Below are positions 56,199 to 64,000 of a stretch of 64,000 nucleotides of DNA, in pieces; the first letter of the stretch is position 1, and every line of letters starts with the position of its first letter. A model generated the notes under the pieces. That model did no database searches, had not been told where the DNA came from, and saw nothing but the letters and a program-made list of their open reading frames with translations. The position numbers were made by a program, and so were the translations under genes. The DNA lies in contig CAJTYJ010000010.1 of NCBI GenBank assembly GCA_910583895.1, forward strand, positions 21,741-85,740. The letters run 5' to 3'. This DNA comes from an uncultured Lachnospiraceae bacterium. Lineage in GTDB: Bacteria; Bacillota; Clostridia; Lachnospirales; Lachnospiraceae.

Positions 56199-57572
56199 TT
56201 ACTGTTTTCCGTAATACAGATCCAGATATTTATCGTCGATACGTTTCAGCTCGGACCTGGGAAGGATGGACAGCAGTTTCCAGCCGATATTCAGCGTCTC
56301 TTCAATGTCACGGTCTGCCTGGAAGCCCTGAGATACATACTCTTTCTCGAACTCATCTGCAAACTTCGCATAGATCAGGTCCATGTCGGAGAGCGCAGCT
56401 TCACCAAGAATCGTCATCAGCTCTTTTGCATCTTTTCCACGGGCATAAGCGGCAAACAGCTGATTCAGCGTATTGGAATGATCGCCTCTGGTCTTGCCCT
56501 CGCCGATACCCTTATCCTTCAGACGGGACAGAGACGGCAGTACGTCGATGGGCGGATTGACACCCTTACGGTAAAGCTCACGGCTTAAGATCACCTGGCC
56601 CTCGGTAATATAACCGGTCAGGTCAGGGATCGGATGGGTCTTGTCGTCCTCGGGCATGGTCAGGATCGGAAGCATGGTGATGGAACCTTCCTTTCCTTTC
56701 TGACGGCCTGCACGCTCGTATAACTGAGCCAGGTCGGTGTACATGTATCCCGGATAACCGCGGCGTCCCGGAACCTCTTTGCGCGCTGCGGAGATCTCAC
56801 GGAGTGCGTCTGCATAGTTGGTAATATCCGTCAGGATAACCAGCACGTGCATGTCTTTTTCAAATGCCAGATACTCGGCTGCCGTCAGTGCCATACGCGG
56901 GGTCGCAATACGCTCCACGGCCGGGTCGTTTGCCAGATTGACAAAGAGGACCGTACGGTCGATGGCACCGGTCTCCTTAAAGCTCTCCACGAAGAAGTTG
57001 GATTCCTCGAAGGTAATACCCATGGCTGCGAATACCACGGCAAAACGCTCGTCTTTTCCGCGTACCTTCGCCTGTCTTGCGATCTGCGCCGCCAGCTGTG
57101 CATGGGGCAGACCGGACATGGAGAAGATCGGCAGCTTCTGGCCGCGGACCAGGGTGTTCAGTCCGTCAATGGCGGACACACCGGTCTGAATAAACTCGTT
57201 GGGGTAGCTTCTGGCTGCCGGGTTCATGGGCAGGCCGTTGATATCCATTCTCTTGTCCGGAAGGATCTCAGGGCCGCCGTCGATGGGGCGTCCCATACCG
57301 TCGAAGACGCGGCCCAGCATATCCTCAGATGCGCCAAGCTCCACGCCTCTTCCCAGAAAACGTACTTTACTGTTGGAGAGGTTGATACCGGTAGAGCTCT
57401 CATAGAGCTGTACCATGGCATCGCTTCCGTTTACCTCCAGCACCTTGCACCGGCGGATCTCACCATTGGCCAGCTCGATCTCGCCCAGCTCGTCATAGGT
57501 AACGCCTTCCACGCCCTGTACCAGCATCAGCGGTCCGGCTACTTCCTGTATGGTTCTATACTCTTTCGGCAT
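56199..57572 (-). CDS. atpB: V-type ATPase subunit B (non-catalytic)
   Basis: 457 residues, normal length. It carries the V-type B blocks YPNEFIQTGVSAIDGLNTLVRGQKLPIFS, GMGRPIDGGPEI and TMPEDDKTHPIPDLTGYITEGQ, and lacks a functional P-loop, as expected for the regulatory nucleotide-binding subunit. The ATG directly follows the stop of subunit A (TAAATG) with GGAGG upstream, so the two are translated together for A3B3 assembly. Confidence 0.97.
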   Translation of the reverse strand: MPKEYRTIQEVAGPLMLVQGVEGVTYDELGEIELANGEIRRCKVLEVNGSDAMVQLYESSTGINLSNSKVRFLGRGVELGASEDMLGRVFDGMGRPIDGGPEILPDKRMDINGLPMNPAARSYPNEFIQTGVSAIDGLNTLVRGQKLPIFSMSGLPHAQLAAQIARQAKVRGKDERFAVVFAAMGITFEESNFFVESFKETGAIDRTVLFVNLANDPAVERIATPRMALTAAEYLAFEKDMHVLVILTDITNYADALREISAARKEVPGRRGYPGYMYTDLAQLYERAGRQKGKEGSITMLPILTMPEDDKTHPIPDLTGYITEGQVILSRELYRKGVNPPIDVLPSLSRLKDKGIGEGKTRGDHSNTLNQLFAAYARGKDAKELMTILGEAALSDMDLIYAKFADEFEKEYVSQGFQADRDIEETLNIGWKLLSILPRSELKRIDDKYLDLYYGKQ

Positions 57573-59342
57573 TTAGAAGTCCTCCTTTCCGCATGCGTCC
57601 TTGATCTGGGATGCCAGTTCTTTCATGATCTTGTCGTACTCTGCATCCAGATTCTCTTCTGCCACATATTTATAACGTCCGATCTGCTCGCGGATCGGAA
57701 GATCGATCAGGCCTTTCACGCCTGCGCCGTTTTTCAGCGCCTCCATTGCCTGATCGTAGTAAGCCAGCACCAGTTTCATCATCAGAAGCTGTTTCTTCAG
57801 GGAGGTGTAGGTATCTACCTCATGGAAGGAGTTCTGATGGAGGAAGTCCTCACGGATGGAGCGGGCCGCTTCCATCTTCAGACGGTCGGGTGCGGAAAGT
57901 GCATCCATACCAACCATCTGCACGATCTCATTTAACTCTGCCTCTTCCTGCAGAAGGGACATCATGGACTGGCGTCCTGCCATCCACTCTTCGGATACGT
58001 TCTTGTCAAACCATCCGGAGATATTGTCCAGATACAGGGAGTAGCTGGTCAGCCAGTTGATGGCCGGGAAATGTCTCTTGTATGCAAGGGCGGAATCCAG
58101 GCCCCAGAACACCTTGACAATACGCAGGGTCGCCTGGGATACGGGCTCAGAGGTATCACCACCGGGCGGGGATACCGCTCCGATTACGGACAGAGCGCCT
58201 TCTCTTCCGTCTTTTCCAAGGTTGATCACGTGGCCGGCACGCTCGTAGAACTGTGCCAGACGGGAACCCAGATATGCCGGGTAACCTTCCTCACCGGGCA
58301 TCTCTTCCAGACGTCCGGACATCTCACGCAGAGCCTCTGCCCAGCGGGAGGTGGAGTCTGCCATCAGTGCCACAGAATATCCCATGTCACGGAAATACTC
58401 CGCGATCGTAATACCGGTATAGATGGATGCCTCGCGGGCTGCCACCGGCATATCAGATGTATTGGCAATCAGAACGGTACGTTCCATCAGAGACTTTCCG
58501 GTCTTCGGATCCTTCAGCTCGGGGAACTCGTTCAGAACGTCGGTCATCTCGTTTCCGCGCTCGCCGCAGCCGATATAGACCACGATGTCTGCCTCCGCCC
58601 ATTTTGCCAGCTGATGCTGGATAACCGTCTTGCCGCTTCCGAAGGGTCCCGGTACGGCTGCCACACCGCCTTTTGCGATGGGGAAGAACATGTCAACCAC
58701 GCGCTGTCCGGTGATCAGCGGCATGCTGGGCGGCAGTTTCTCCTTATATGGACGGCCTTTACGAACCGGCCATTTCTGCATCAGAGTTACGTCTTTGTCG
58801 CCTTCCGGCGTCGTAACGACTGCGATGACATCTTCTACGGTAAATTCTCCGGCTTTGATCTCCTTGATCGTACCCTGGATGCCGTAGGGGATCATGATCC
58901 GCTGCTCCACCACTGCGGTCTCCTGTACGGTACCGATGATGTCTCCGGCCTCCACTGCATCGCCGGCCTTTGCAGTCGGAACAAAGTTCCATTTCAGATC
59001 ACGCTTCAGGGAGGGAACCTCCACACCGCGCTTTAAGTTATTGCCGCCTGATACCTTCATAATATCATCCAGCGGTCTCTGGATTCCATCATAGATGCTG
59101 GTGATCAGTCCCGGTCCAAGTTCTACGGACAACGGCATTTCGGTGGATTCCACCGGCTCGCCCGGTCCAAGTCCAGCCGTCTCCTCGTACACCTGGATGG
59201 AAGCCTCGTCCCCATGCATCTCGATGATCTCACCGATGAGGCGCTGCTTACTTACACGTACCACGTCAAACATGTTGGCATCGCGCATACCGGTAGCGAT
59301 AACCAGAGGCCCCGCCACTTTTTTAATCGTGCCTTTACTCAT
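57573..59342 (-). CDS. atpA: V-type ATPase catalytic subunit A
   Basis: 589 residues. The Walker A motif is GPFGSGKTVIQHQLAKW; ALMADSTSRWAEALREMSGRLEEMPGEEGYPAYL and the non-homologous region (about 110-190) are diagnostic of V-type A. It hydrolyses or makes ATP in the peripheral head. The start at ATG 59342 (MSKGTIKKVAGPLV) matches family N-termini; an upstream in-frame GTG at 59360 is possible. About 230 bp precede it after subunit F, containing hairpin-forming GC-rich repeats (AAGGGCGC... / ...GCGCCCTT). Confidence 0.97.
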   Translation of the reverse strand: MSKGTIKKVAGPLVIATGMRDANMFDVVRVSKQRLIGEIIEMHGDEASIQVYEETAGLGPGEPVESTEMPLSVELGPGLITSIYDGIQRPLDDIMKVSGGNNLKRGVEVPSLKRDLKWNFVPTAKAGDAVEAGDIIGTVQETAVVEQRIMIPYGIQGTIKEIKAGEFTVEDVIAVVTTPEGDKDVTLMQKWPVRKGRPYKEKLPPSMPLITGQRVVDMFFPIAKGGVAAVPGPFGSGKTVIQHQLAKWAEADIVVYIGCGERGNEMTDVLNEFPELKDPKTGKSLMERTVLIANTSDMPVAAREASIYTGITIAEYFRDMGYSVALMADSTSRWAEALREMSGRLEEMPGEEGYPAYLGSRLAQFYERAGHVINLGKDGREGALSVIGAVSPPGGDTSEPVSQATLRIVKVFWGLDSALAYKRHFPAINWLTSYSLYLDNISGWFDKNVSEEWMAGRQSMMSLLQEEAELNEIVQMVGMDALSAPDRLKMEAARSIREDFLHQNSFHEVDTYTSLKKQLLMMKLVLAYYDQAMEALKNGAGVKGLIDLPIREQIGRYKYVAEENLDAEYDKIMKELASQIKDACGKEDF

Positions 59343-59571
59343 TTGAATGGATTCACCCACTTTCTTCTTTTTTATCGTCTCCTCATTCAGACGCCAGTAC
59401 CCAGCCCGTTATGGGCTGATGTTCCTGCAGGACCCATTGAAGGGCGCCGGTCCTTAGGGCGCGTCTTTTGCGCCCTTAGTACCGCTGCGTCCCTTCACCA
59501 AGCGCAAGCGGAGTCCGGAAGGAATATCTGCCCATGACGGGCGTCCGGCCAGCGCAAAATATCTCACAGAC

Positions 59572-59892
59572 TTAATTATCTCCGAACAGTATATCAGACC
59601 CTACCGCCTGTTCCACAGATTTTTTCACGCCTGTGATGCCGGCACCCGTATTCCCGGACACACCGGGGATCTGGATGATGGCCGGAACCACCTGCTCCTG
59701 ATATCTGCTGATCTCATGCTTCAGATCCGCTGCCAGCGCCTCGGTGATGTAGATCACCGCATAGTCGCCTTCTGCGATTCTGCGAAGCAGTTTCTCTCCC
59801 TCCTGGATGTCGGATACCGGAAATGTATCCAGCCCAAGAGCTGCGAAACCATAGATGCTGTCATAAGCGCCCATTACTGCGATCTTATACAT
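59572..59892 (-). CDS. V-type ATPase subunit F (NtpG type)
   Basis: 106 residues, typical length. IAVMGAYDSIYGFAALGLDTFPV and YAVIYITEALAADL are family blocks; it caps the central stalk with subunit D. Its start overlaps the stop of subunit C by eight bases (ATGTATAA), so it is translationally coupled. Subunit symbols for V-type operons differ between genomes. Confidence 0.95.
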   Translation of the reverse strand: MYKIAVMGAYDSIYGFAALGLDTFPVSDIQEGEKLLRRIAEGDYAVIYITEALAADLKHEISRYQEQVVPAIIQIPGVSGNTGAGITGVKKSVEQAVGSDILFGDN

Positions 59893-60856
59893 ACATTTCC
59901 CTTACCCTTTCCCGGATGGAATCATCTGATAAGCCATTCTGCTTACAGGTTAGTATGATCCTTACCGTCTTGATTTCATTTTCCCTTGCAATGACATATG
60001 CCACCAGAGGCCCGACGGAAAATGGATTGGACTTCTGGGGTTTGATGGTCTGGATAATCCGGTTGTCGCACCAGCGCTCAAATGCCGAAGGTGACTCCTT
60101 CAGGGCTTCTGCCCCTTCCGCATATCCGTTCCCGTTTAAATATTCGATGATCGAATCCATGCCGGAGAGTGCCGCAAGAGCCAGGCTGTCGATGTTCAGT
60201 GTATCGCAGGGCGCCATGGCACGCTTCATGAATTCCAGTGTCTTCGCGGTCTTAGAAGCTCTCACAGCAATCTTAATATTGGCCACCGCCACGGTGGACT
60301 CTGCATAATCGCGGATGATATCATCCTCTGCCGATCTGCCGGCCTCCTTGATGGCTTCCATGGTGGCCCGGTCGATGATCACATCGCAGAGCTGTCCGTC
60401 TCCCGAATGAAGCAGTGCATCCACTGCCTCCTCCGCCGCTGTCTGCATGTTCTGGGGCAGCGCTTTGAAGTCTTTCTCTTTTACGATGCGAAGAAGCTCC
60501 TCCCGTGAGATGGGCGTTCCTTCATAAAAGATATTGGCACCGCTTTTGCCAGTGCATACTTCTTTGACTGCTGCTTTCAGGTTATGGAACCAGCTTGCAT
60601 AGGACAGGACATCGAACACTTCCATATCCACATGCATCTCGCTGATGGTCTCCCAGATCTTCTCCCGCTCTCTCGTCAGGACCGCATCGGCGTCATCGGG
60701 CACATCGGCCCCGCCCCAGCCTCTCTCCTGCAGAAACCGAAGAGCCGCTTCCTCATCCTTGCAGGCAATAAGCTGCTCGATGGTGGAAGACGAGAACAGA
60801 GACACTTCCAGAGCACGGATTCGCGCAACCGCATAGGCATATTGTGTTTTAGACAT
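59885..60856 (-). CDS. V-type ATPase subunit C (AC39/d family)
   Basis: 323 residues, all-helical, with YAYAVARIRALEVSLFS at the N-terminus and the three-fold internal pattern of the family. It links the membrane ring to the central stalk. GGAGGG precedes the ATG. It lies between E and F in the usual clostridial order. Confidence 0.95.
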   Translation of the reverse strand: MSKTQYAYAVARIRALEVSLFSSSTIEQLIACKDEEAALRFLQERGWGGADVPDDADAVLTREREKIWETISEMHVDMEVFDVLSYASWFHNLKAAVKEVCTGKSGANIFYEGTPISREELLRIVKEKDFKALPQNMQTAAEEAVDALLHSGDGQLCDVIIDRATMEAIKEAGRSAEDDIIRDYAESTVAVANIKIAVRASKTAKTLEFMKRAMAPCDTLNIDSLALAALSGMDSIIEYLNGNGYAEGAEALKESPSAFERWCDNRIIQTIKPQKSNPFSVGPLVAYVIARENEIKTVRIILTCKQNGLSDDSIRERVREMYV

Positions 60857-60885
60857 TAAAACCCTCCTTTTTGGCGAACCGGCTT

Positions 60886-61479
60886 CTATGAAAATAAGAT
60901 TGCATTCACTTTATCCTGAAGCATATCCTTCTTCGCATCAAACAAAGCTTTCAGAGTACAATTCTCTTCCACGCCTCCGTAGACGAGGACAAAACCGTCT
61001 GCAATCGCTTTCGGCTCTTTTTTCAGAACCAGGCTTCCGCCCTTTTCCTTTGCAGCCGCCTTGATCTTTTTCTCAAAATCAGCCGGCATCCTGGCCAGGT
61101 CCTCGGAAGAGAAATAAATCTCCCCGTCCTCTGCCAGCGCATAGGTTTTCAATATCTTTTCCATGGTCAGGAAATAGCTCTGTGCATCCTTTTTCTTCAG
61201 CGTCACATAAGCTTCCTCTATCACGTCCGCGATGATCTCCTGCTTCGCACGCAGAAGAGCCGTTCTTCTCTGCTGCTCTGCGGAGGATTTCACACGTCCC
61301 TCATAGTTCACCTTCATAGCGGCGTTTTTCTCTGCCGCCTCGGCTTCCATCGCCGCACAGACGTCTTTTGCCTCTGCGAGAATCGCATCGGCTTCTTTCT
61401 GTGCCGCCTCTATCCTTCTGGCTGCGGAGGCTTTTGCTTCTTCCTGAATCTGGTCCGTAATCTTTTCCAATCCGGTCAT
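60886..61479 (-). CDS. V-type ATPase subunit E (peripheral stalk)
   Basis: 197 residues. The first 110 residues are a highly charged Ala/Glu/Lys-rich helix (AKASAARRIEAAQKEADAILAE), followed by a small globular part ending in LFDAKKDMLQDKVNAILF. This is the stator stalk subunit that holds the A3B3 head. No separate subunit G/H gene is visible within the window; it may lie upstream of subunit I outside the window. Confidence 0.93.
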   Translation of the reverse strand: MTGLEKITDQIQEEAKASAARRIEAAQKEADAILAEAKDVCAAMEAEAAEKNAAMKVNYEGRVKSSAEQQRRTALLRAKQEIIADVIEEAYVTLKKKDAQSYFLTMEKILKTYALAEDGEIYFSSEDLARMPADFEKKIKAAAKEKGGSLVLKKEPKAIADGFVLVYGGVEENCTLKALFDAKKDMLQDKVNAILFS

Positions 61480-61539
61480 TCTAAAGCTCTCCTTCTTACA
61501 ATTTGTTTGTTATCAACAGGCTTCCTCTGTTCTTCTATA

Positions 61540-62025
61540 TTAGATGGTCGGAAGTGCAAGAATGGAGATCAGAAGTGCAAGAATTGCATAAGTCTCAACC
61601 ATTGCCGGGAACAGCATAGCTTTACCGAACTGATCCGGTTTCTTTGCCACGATACCGATTGCTGCCACAGCAGTCTTGCCCTGATGTCTTGCAGAAATCA
61701 GACCAACGATACCGATCGGAAGGCATGCTGCCAGAACCATAAGACCCTGTGCCACGGTCAGTTCCATACCGGCACCACCCAGAAGGCCATATCTGGAAAG
61801 AGCCACGAATGCGATCAGCAGACCGTAGATACCCTGGGTACCCGGAAGGAGCTGCAGAATCAGAACCTGTGCAAATTTACCGGGGTCTTCTGTTACCACG
61901 CCGCAGGCTGCCTGACCGGCAACGCCTACACCATAAGCAGAACCGCAGCCTGCAAGGATTACTGCAAGTGCTGCACCTAATAATGCCCATCCATTTCCAC
62001 CAATCATCTCTAACATTGCTGCCAT
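61540..62025 (-). CDS. V-type ATPase membrane ring subunit K, Na+-binding signature
   Basis: 161 residues, four membrane helices from a duplicated hairpin. Leu60, Thr63 and Gln64 in LLPGTQGIYG, Gln115 in ARHQGK and Glu144 in PAMVETYAIL match the residues that coordinate Na+ in the Enterococcus hirae NtpK ring. The enzyme is therefore predicted to move Na+ rather than H+. GGAGG precedes the ATG, which starts two bases after the stop of subunit I. Confidence 0.95.
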   Translation of the reverse strand: MAAMLEMIGGNGWALLGAALAVILAGCGSAYGVGVAGQAACGVVTEDPGKFAQVLILQLLPGTQGIYGLLIAFVALSRYGLLGGAGMELTVAQGLMVLAACLPIGIVGLISARHQGKTAVAAIGIVAKKPDQFGKAMLFPAMVETYAILALLISILALPTI

Positions 62026-62027
62026 TG

Positions 62028-64000
62028 TTAATTTTCCTCCTTAATATCTACATATTTTGTTTTTAACATAAACGGTTCAAACGCTTTTCCGCCGCCCTCA
62101 TAGAATTTTCCAAAGAACTCCACATACTGGAGACGGCAGGTGTGCACATAGGCACCCAGAAGGTTGATACCGATATTGAATGTATGTCCGATCAGGAACA
62201 CCACGATAAACAGGATCACTCCGATTATGCTTTTTCCGCCCATACTGCCCATCTGATTGACGACAGAGGCGATTACGCCGGTCGCCAGTCCAAGAGCCAG
62301 CAGACGGGAATAGGAGAGCACATCGCTCAGCCAGCTGGTCATGCCATACAGATCATAGGCACCCAGTGCAATCCGCACACCGAAATTCTTGTTTGCTCTT
62401 CCTGACATAAGCACAATACCCACTGCTCCGATGATAGCCATCCACTTCACGGCCGCTTTCAAAGCTTCCGGAAAATAAATCTGTGCTCCTGCGATTCCTG
62501 CAAAAAGCTCCGTGGGAAGCAGCATCCCGATCAGTCCCAAAAGAAGCAGGAACCAAAGGACACAATCACACACGAAGTCCATATAACGTCCATCCCGGAT
62601 GCACATGTAACCCTTCAGCGCAAGTCCGGTAAACAGATGAATCACACCGAACAGCATGGAATACAAAAGCAGTCTCATGGGATCGTTCAGCGGTACAAAC
62701 CAAAGTGCCGGAATCGTCACCTTATGTCCAAAGAAGGTCTCTGATACCACATCTACCACATCGCCGAAATATCCGCCGAACATGATTCCCCATATCAGGG
62801 TGGAAATCCCGCACCAGAAAAACAACTTGATGGATTTTCTGAGGTTTGTCGCCATACGCGGACACTTGACGAGAAGAATCCCGCACGCAAGCGCCACGAT
62901 CAGACCATAGGCTGCGTCACTGAGCATAAGCCCAAACAGGAATACATAAAACACCGATGTAAAGAAGGTAGGATCCATCTCTCCCTTGCCAGGAAGACCA
63001 AAAGAAGCAAGCACACCTTCGACAGACTCTGAGAAACCATTATTCTTCAGTAAAACCGGCGGTACTTCTTCCTCCTGAATCATCTCGGTCTCCACAACTG
63101 CATCGTATTTCTCCGAGAACTCTTTTACAACTTTATCCGCCTGAAAAGCCGGAACGTAGCCACTTAACGCAAAGGTGTTCCTGGTCTGGGGAAGCTGGCC
63201 CAGAATCTCATACTTCTCTGCACGGATCCGGTAATAATCCGATACCATGCGCAGATCCTGTCTGCTGCCTGCGCTGTCCACAATCTCCTTCTCCAGCGCA
63301 CTGATCTGACGGACAGCTTCATCCATCTCCGCCTGAAGCTCTTTCTGATATTCTGACGGAACTTTGTTCACAGACTGAGCCGGCTTTGCAAAACCTCCTG
63401 CCCGAAGTGCTTCCTCCACTGCCTGCACATCCTTGTTCAGACAGACGACTGCCAGATACGTATAATCCTTATCTGTTGATATAATCTGAATATCCAGTGC
63501 TTCCACCTGCGGTGCACCCTTTGCCAGCAGTCCATAGAGCGCTTCCAGACTCTGAGCCCCGGCCATGGTTCCAATCAGAACAGAAGTCTTGCGGGTTCCT
63601 GTATAACTTACCGGCACCGTCAGTCCCATCCATGGCACAAGTGCCTCGATCTGATTCTGAATTTTCTGAATATTCGCCTTTTGCTCCGCGATCTGCTTAT
63701 CCAGAGCCACGACCCGGCGGGCGGTCTCAATGTAATTATCCTGCCCTCTCGCCGCCTTCGTGAACTGATCACGGTCAATGAGCGGCTTTCCGTTCAGCGA
63801 TGCAAGCAGTCCGGCTTTCTCCGGCACATATGCCTGCAGGATCTCCAAAGCGTGATCCGCAGTCTGTGCCTGCTTTTCAAATGTGGCTTTGGAGCTTGTA
63901 ATATCCATCTTCTTATACCCGCTTTCATCCGAAAGCTGGATATCAATCTCCATGGCACCCAGTTCCTGCAGACGTTCCAGGATCGCTTTCCTGTTCTTTT
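62028..64000 (-). CDS. V-type ATPase subunit I (membrane stator), 5' end outside window
   Basis: At least 656 residues. A cytoplasmic N-terminal half with coiled-coil parts is followed by seven or eight membrane helices (LMLSDAAYGLIVALACGILL, YDLYGMTSWLSDVLSYSRLLALGLATG). It is the a-subunit homologue that forms the ion path against the K ring. The frame stays open to the window edge (RKAILERLQELGAMEID), matching family N-termini, so the ATG at 63953 is internal and the true start lies outside. Confidence 0.95.
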   Translation of the reverse strand, partial: KNRKAILERLQELGAMEIDIQLSDESGYKKMDITSSKATFEKQAQTADHALEILQAYVPEKAGLLASLNGKPLIDRDQFTKAARGQDNYIETARRVVALDKQIAEQKANIQKIQNQIEALVPWMGLTVPVSYTGTRKTSVLIGTMAGAQSLEALYGLLAKGAPQVEALDIQIISTDKDYTYLAVVCLNKDVQAVEEALRAGGFAKPAQSVNKVPSEYQKELQAEMDEAVRQISALEKEIVDSAGSRQDLRMVSDYYRIRAEKYEILGQLPQTRNTFALSGYVPAFQADKVVKEFSEKYDAVVETEMIQEEEVPPVLLKNNGFSESVEGVLASFGLPGKGEMDPTFFTSVFYVFLFGLMLSDAAYGLIVALACGILLVKCPRMATNLRKSIKLFFWCGISTLIWGIMFGGYFGDVVDVVSETFFGHKVTIPALWFVPLNDPMRLLLYSMLFGVIHLFTGLALKGYMCIRDGRYMDFVCDCVLWFLLLLGLIGMLLPTELFAGIAGAQIYFPEALKAAVKWMAIIGAVGIVLMSGRANKNFGVRIALGAYDLYGMTSWLSDVLSYSRLLALGLATGVIASVVNQMGSMGGKSIIGVILFIVVFLIGHTFNIGINLLGAYVHTCRLQYVEFFGKFYEGGGKAFEPFMLKTKYVDIKEEN

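Noticed and set aside
1..64000. tRNA, rRNA or replication origin
   Set aside because: No cloverleaf with conserved loops, no rRNA-like sequence and no clusters of DnaA boxes were noticed on either strand by reading.

Overview
The window looks like chromosomal DNA of an anaerobic Gram-positive Clostridia member, most likely a gut Lachnospiraceae. The indicators are VanR/OmpR-type two-component pairs, a V-type (Na+-type) ATPase operon, class C sortases with LPxTG pilins, SipW/TasA-type genes and strong GGAGG ribosome binding sites. No rRNA, tRNA or CRISPR was seen.

Layout. 0-13.4 kb is ordinary chromosome: the end of a response regulator and its kinase, an aconitase-family hydratase with an operator-like palindrome over its promoter, a second kinase/regulator pair, an M29 aminopeptidase, two uncharacterised proteins, and TetR and LysR regulators whose 3' ends overlap. 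A strong promoter followed 70 bp later by a terminator, at 13.55-13.66 kb, may encode a small RNA.

13.7-27.8 kb and 33.9-54.7 kb are two paralogous minus-strand surface-fibre operons with the same gene order: small regulator-like protein, giant adhesin, (ancillary pilin in copy 2 only), LPSTGG major pilin, two class C sortases, unanchored FctA-like protein, two TasA-like proteins with SipW-dependent leaders, SipW-like signal peptidase, QTGD-motif membrane protein, MucBP membrane protein. They combine a sortase-assembled pilus with a SipW/TasA fibre module. Paralogues keep near-identical leaders and anchors but have diverged ectodomains.

27.8-33.9 kb, between the operons, is a regulatory island: LepB-type signal peptidase, degenerate GGDEF membrane protein, ECF sigma factor, probable anti-sigma protein, a BTAD regulator with a degenerate GGDEF-like tail, and a tyrosine recombinase.

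The main discovery candidate is a pair of related DNA-inversion elements. Element A (32438-33828) is bounded by 25-bp perfect inverted repeats and contains the tyrosine recombinase gene plus a divergent outward promoter (TTGCAA-N17-TATAAT) pointing at the BTAD regulator. Element B (54728-54943) lies directly upstream of fibre operon 2, has related inverted repeats and an almost identical promoter, and lacks the recombinase. In the sequenced orientation the element B promoter faces away from operon 2, and a long terminator hairpin straddling the inversion boundary would block leader transcription. Operon 2 therefore appears phase-OFF, and inversion would both aim the promoter at it and break the terminator. 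Element B looks like a recombinase-less derivative of A. This is inference from sequence; inversion was not observed.

55.2-64 kb holds a V-type ATPase operon in the order I-K-E-C-F-A-B-D, with a terminator after D. Subunit I runs off the right edge.
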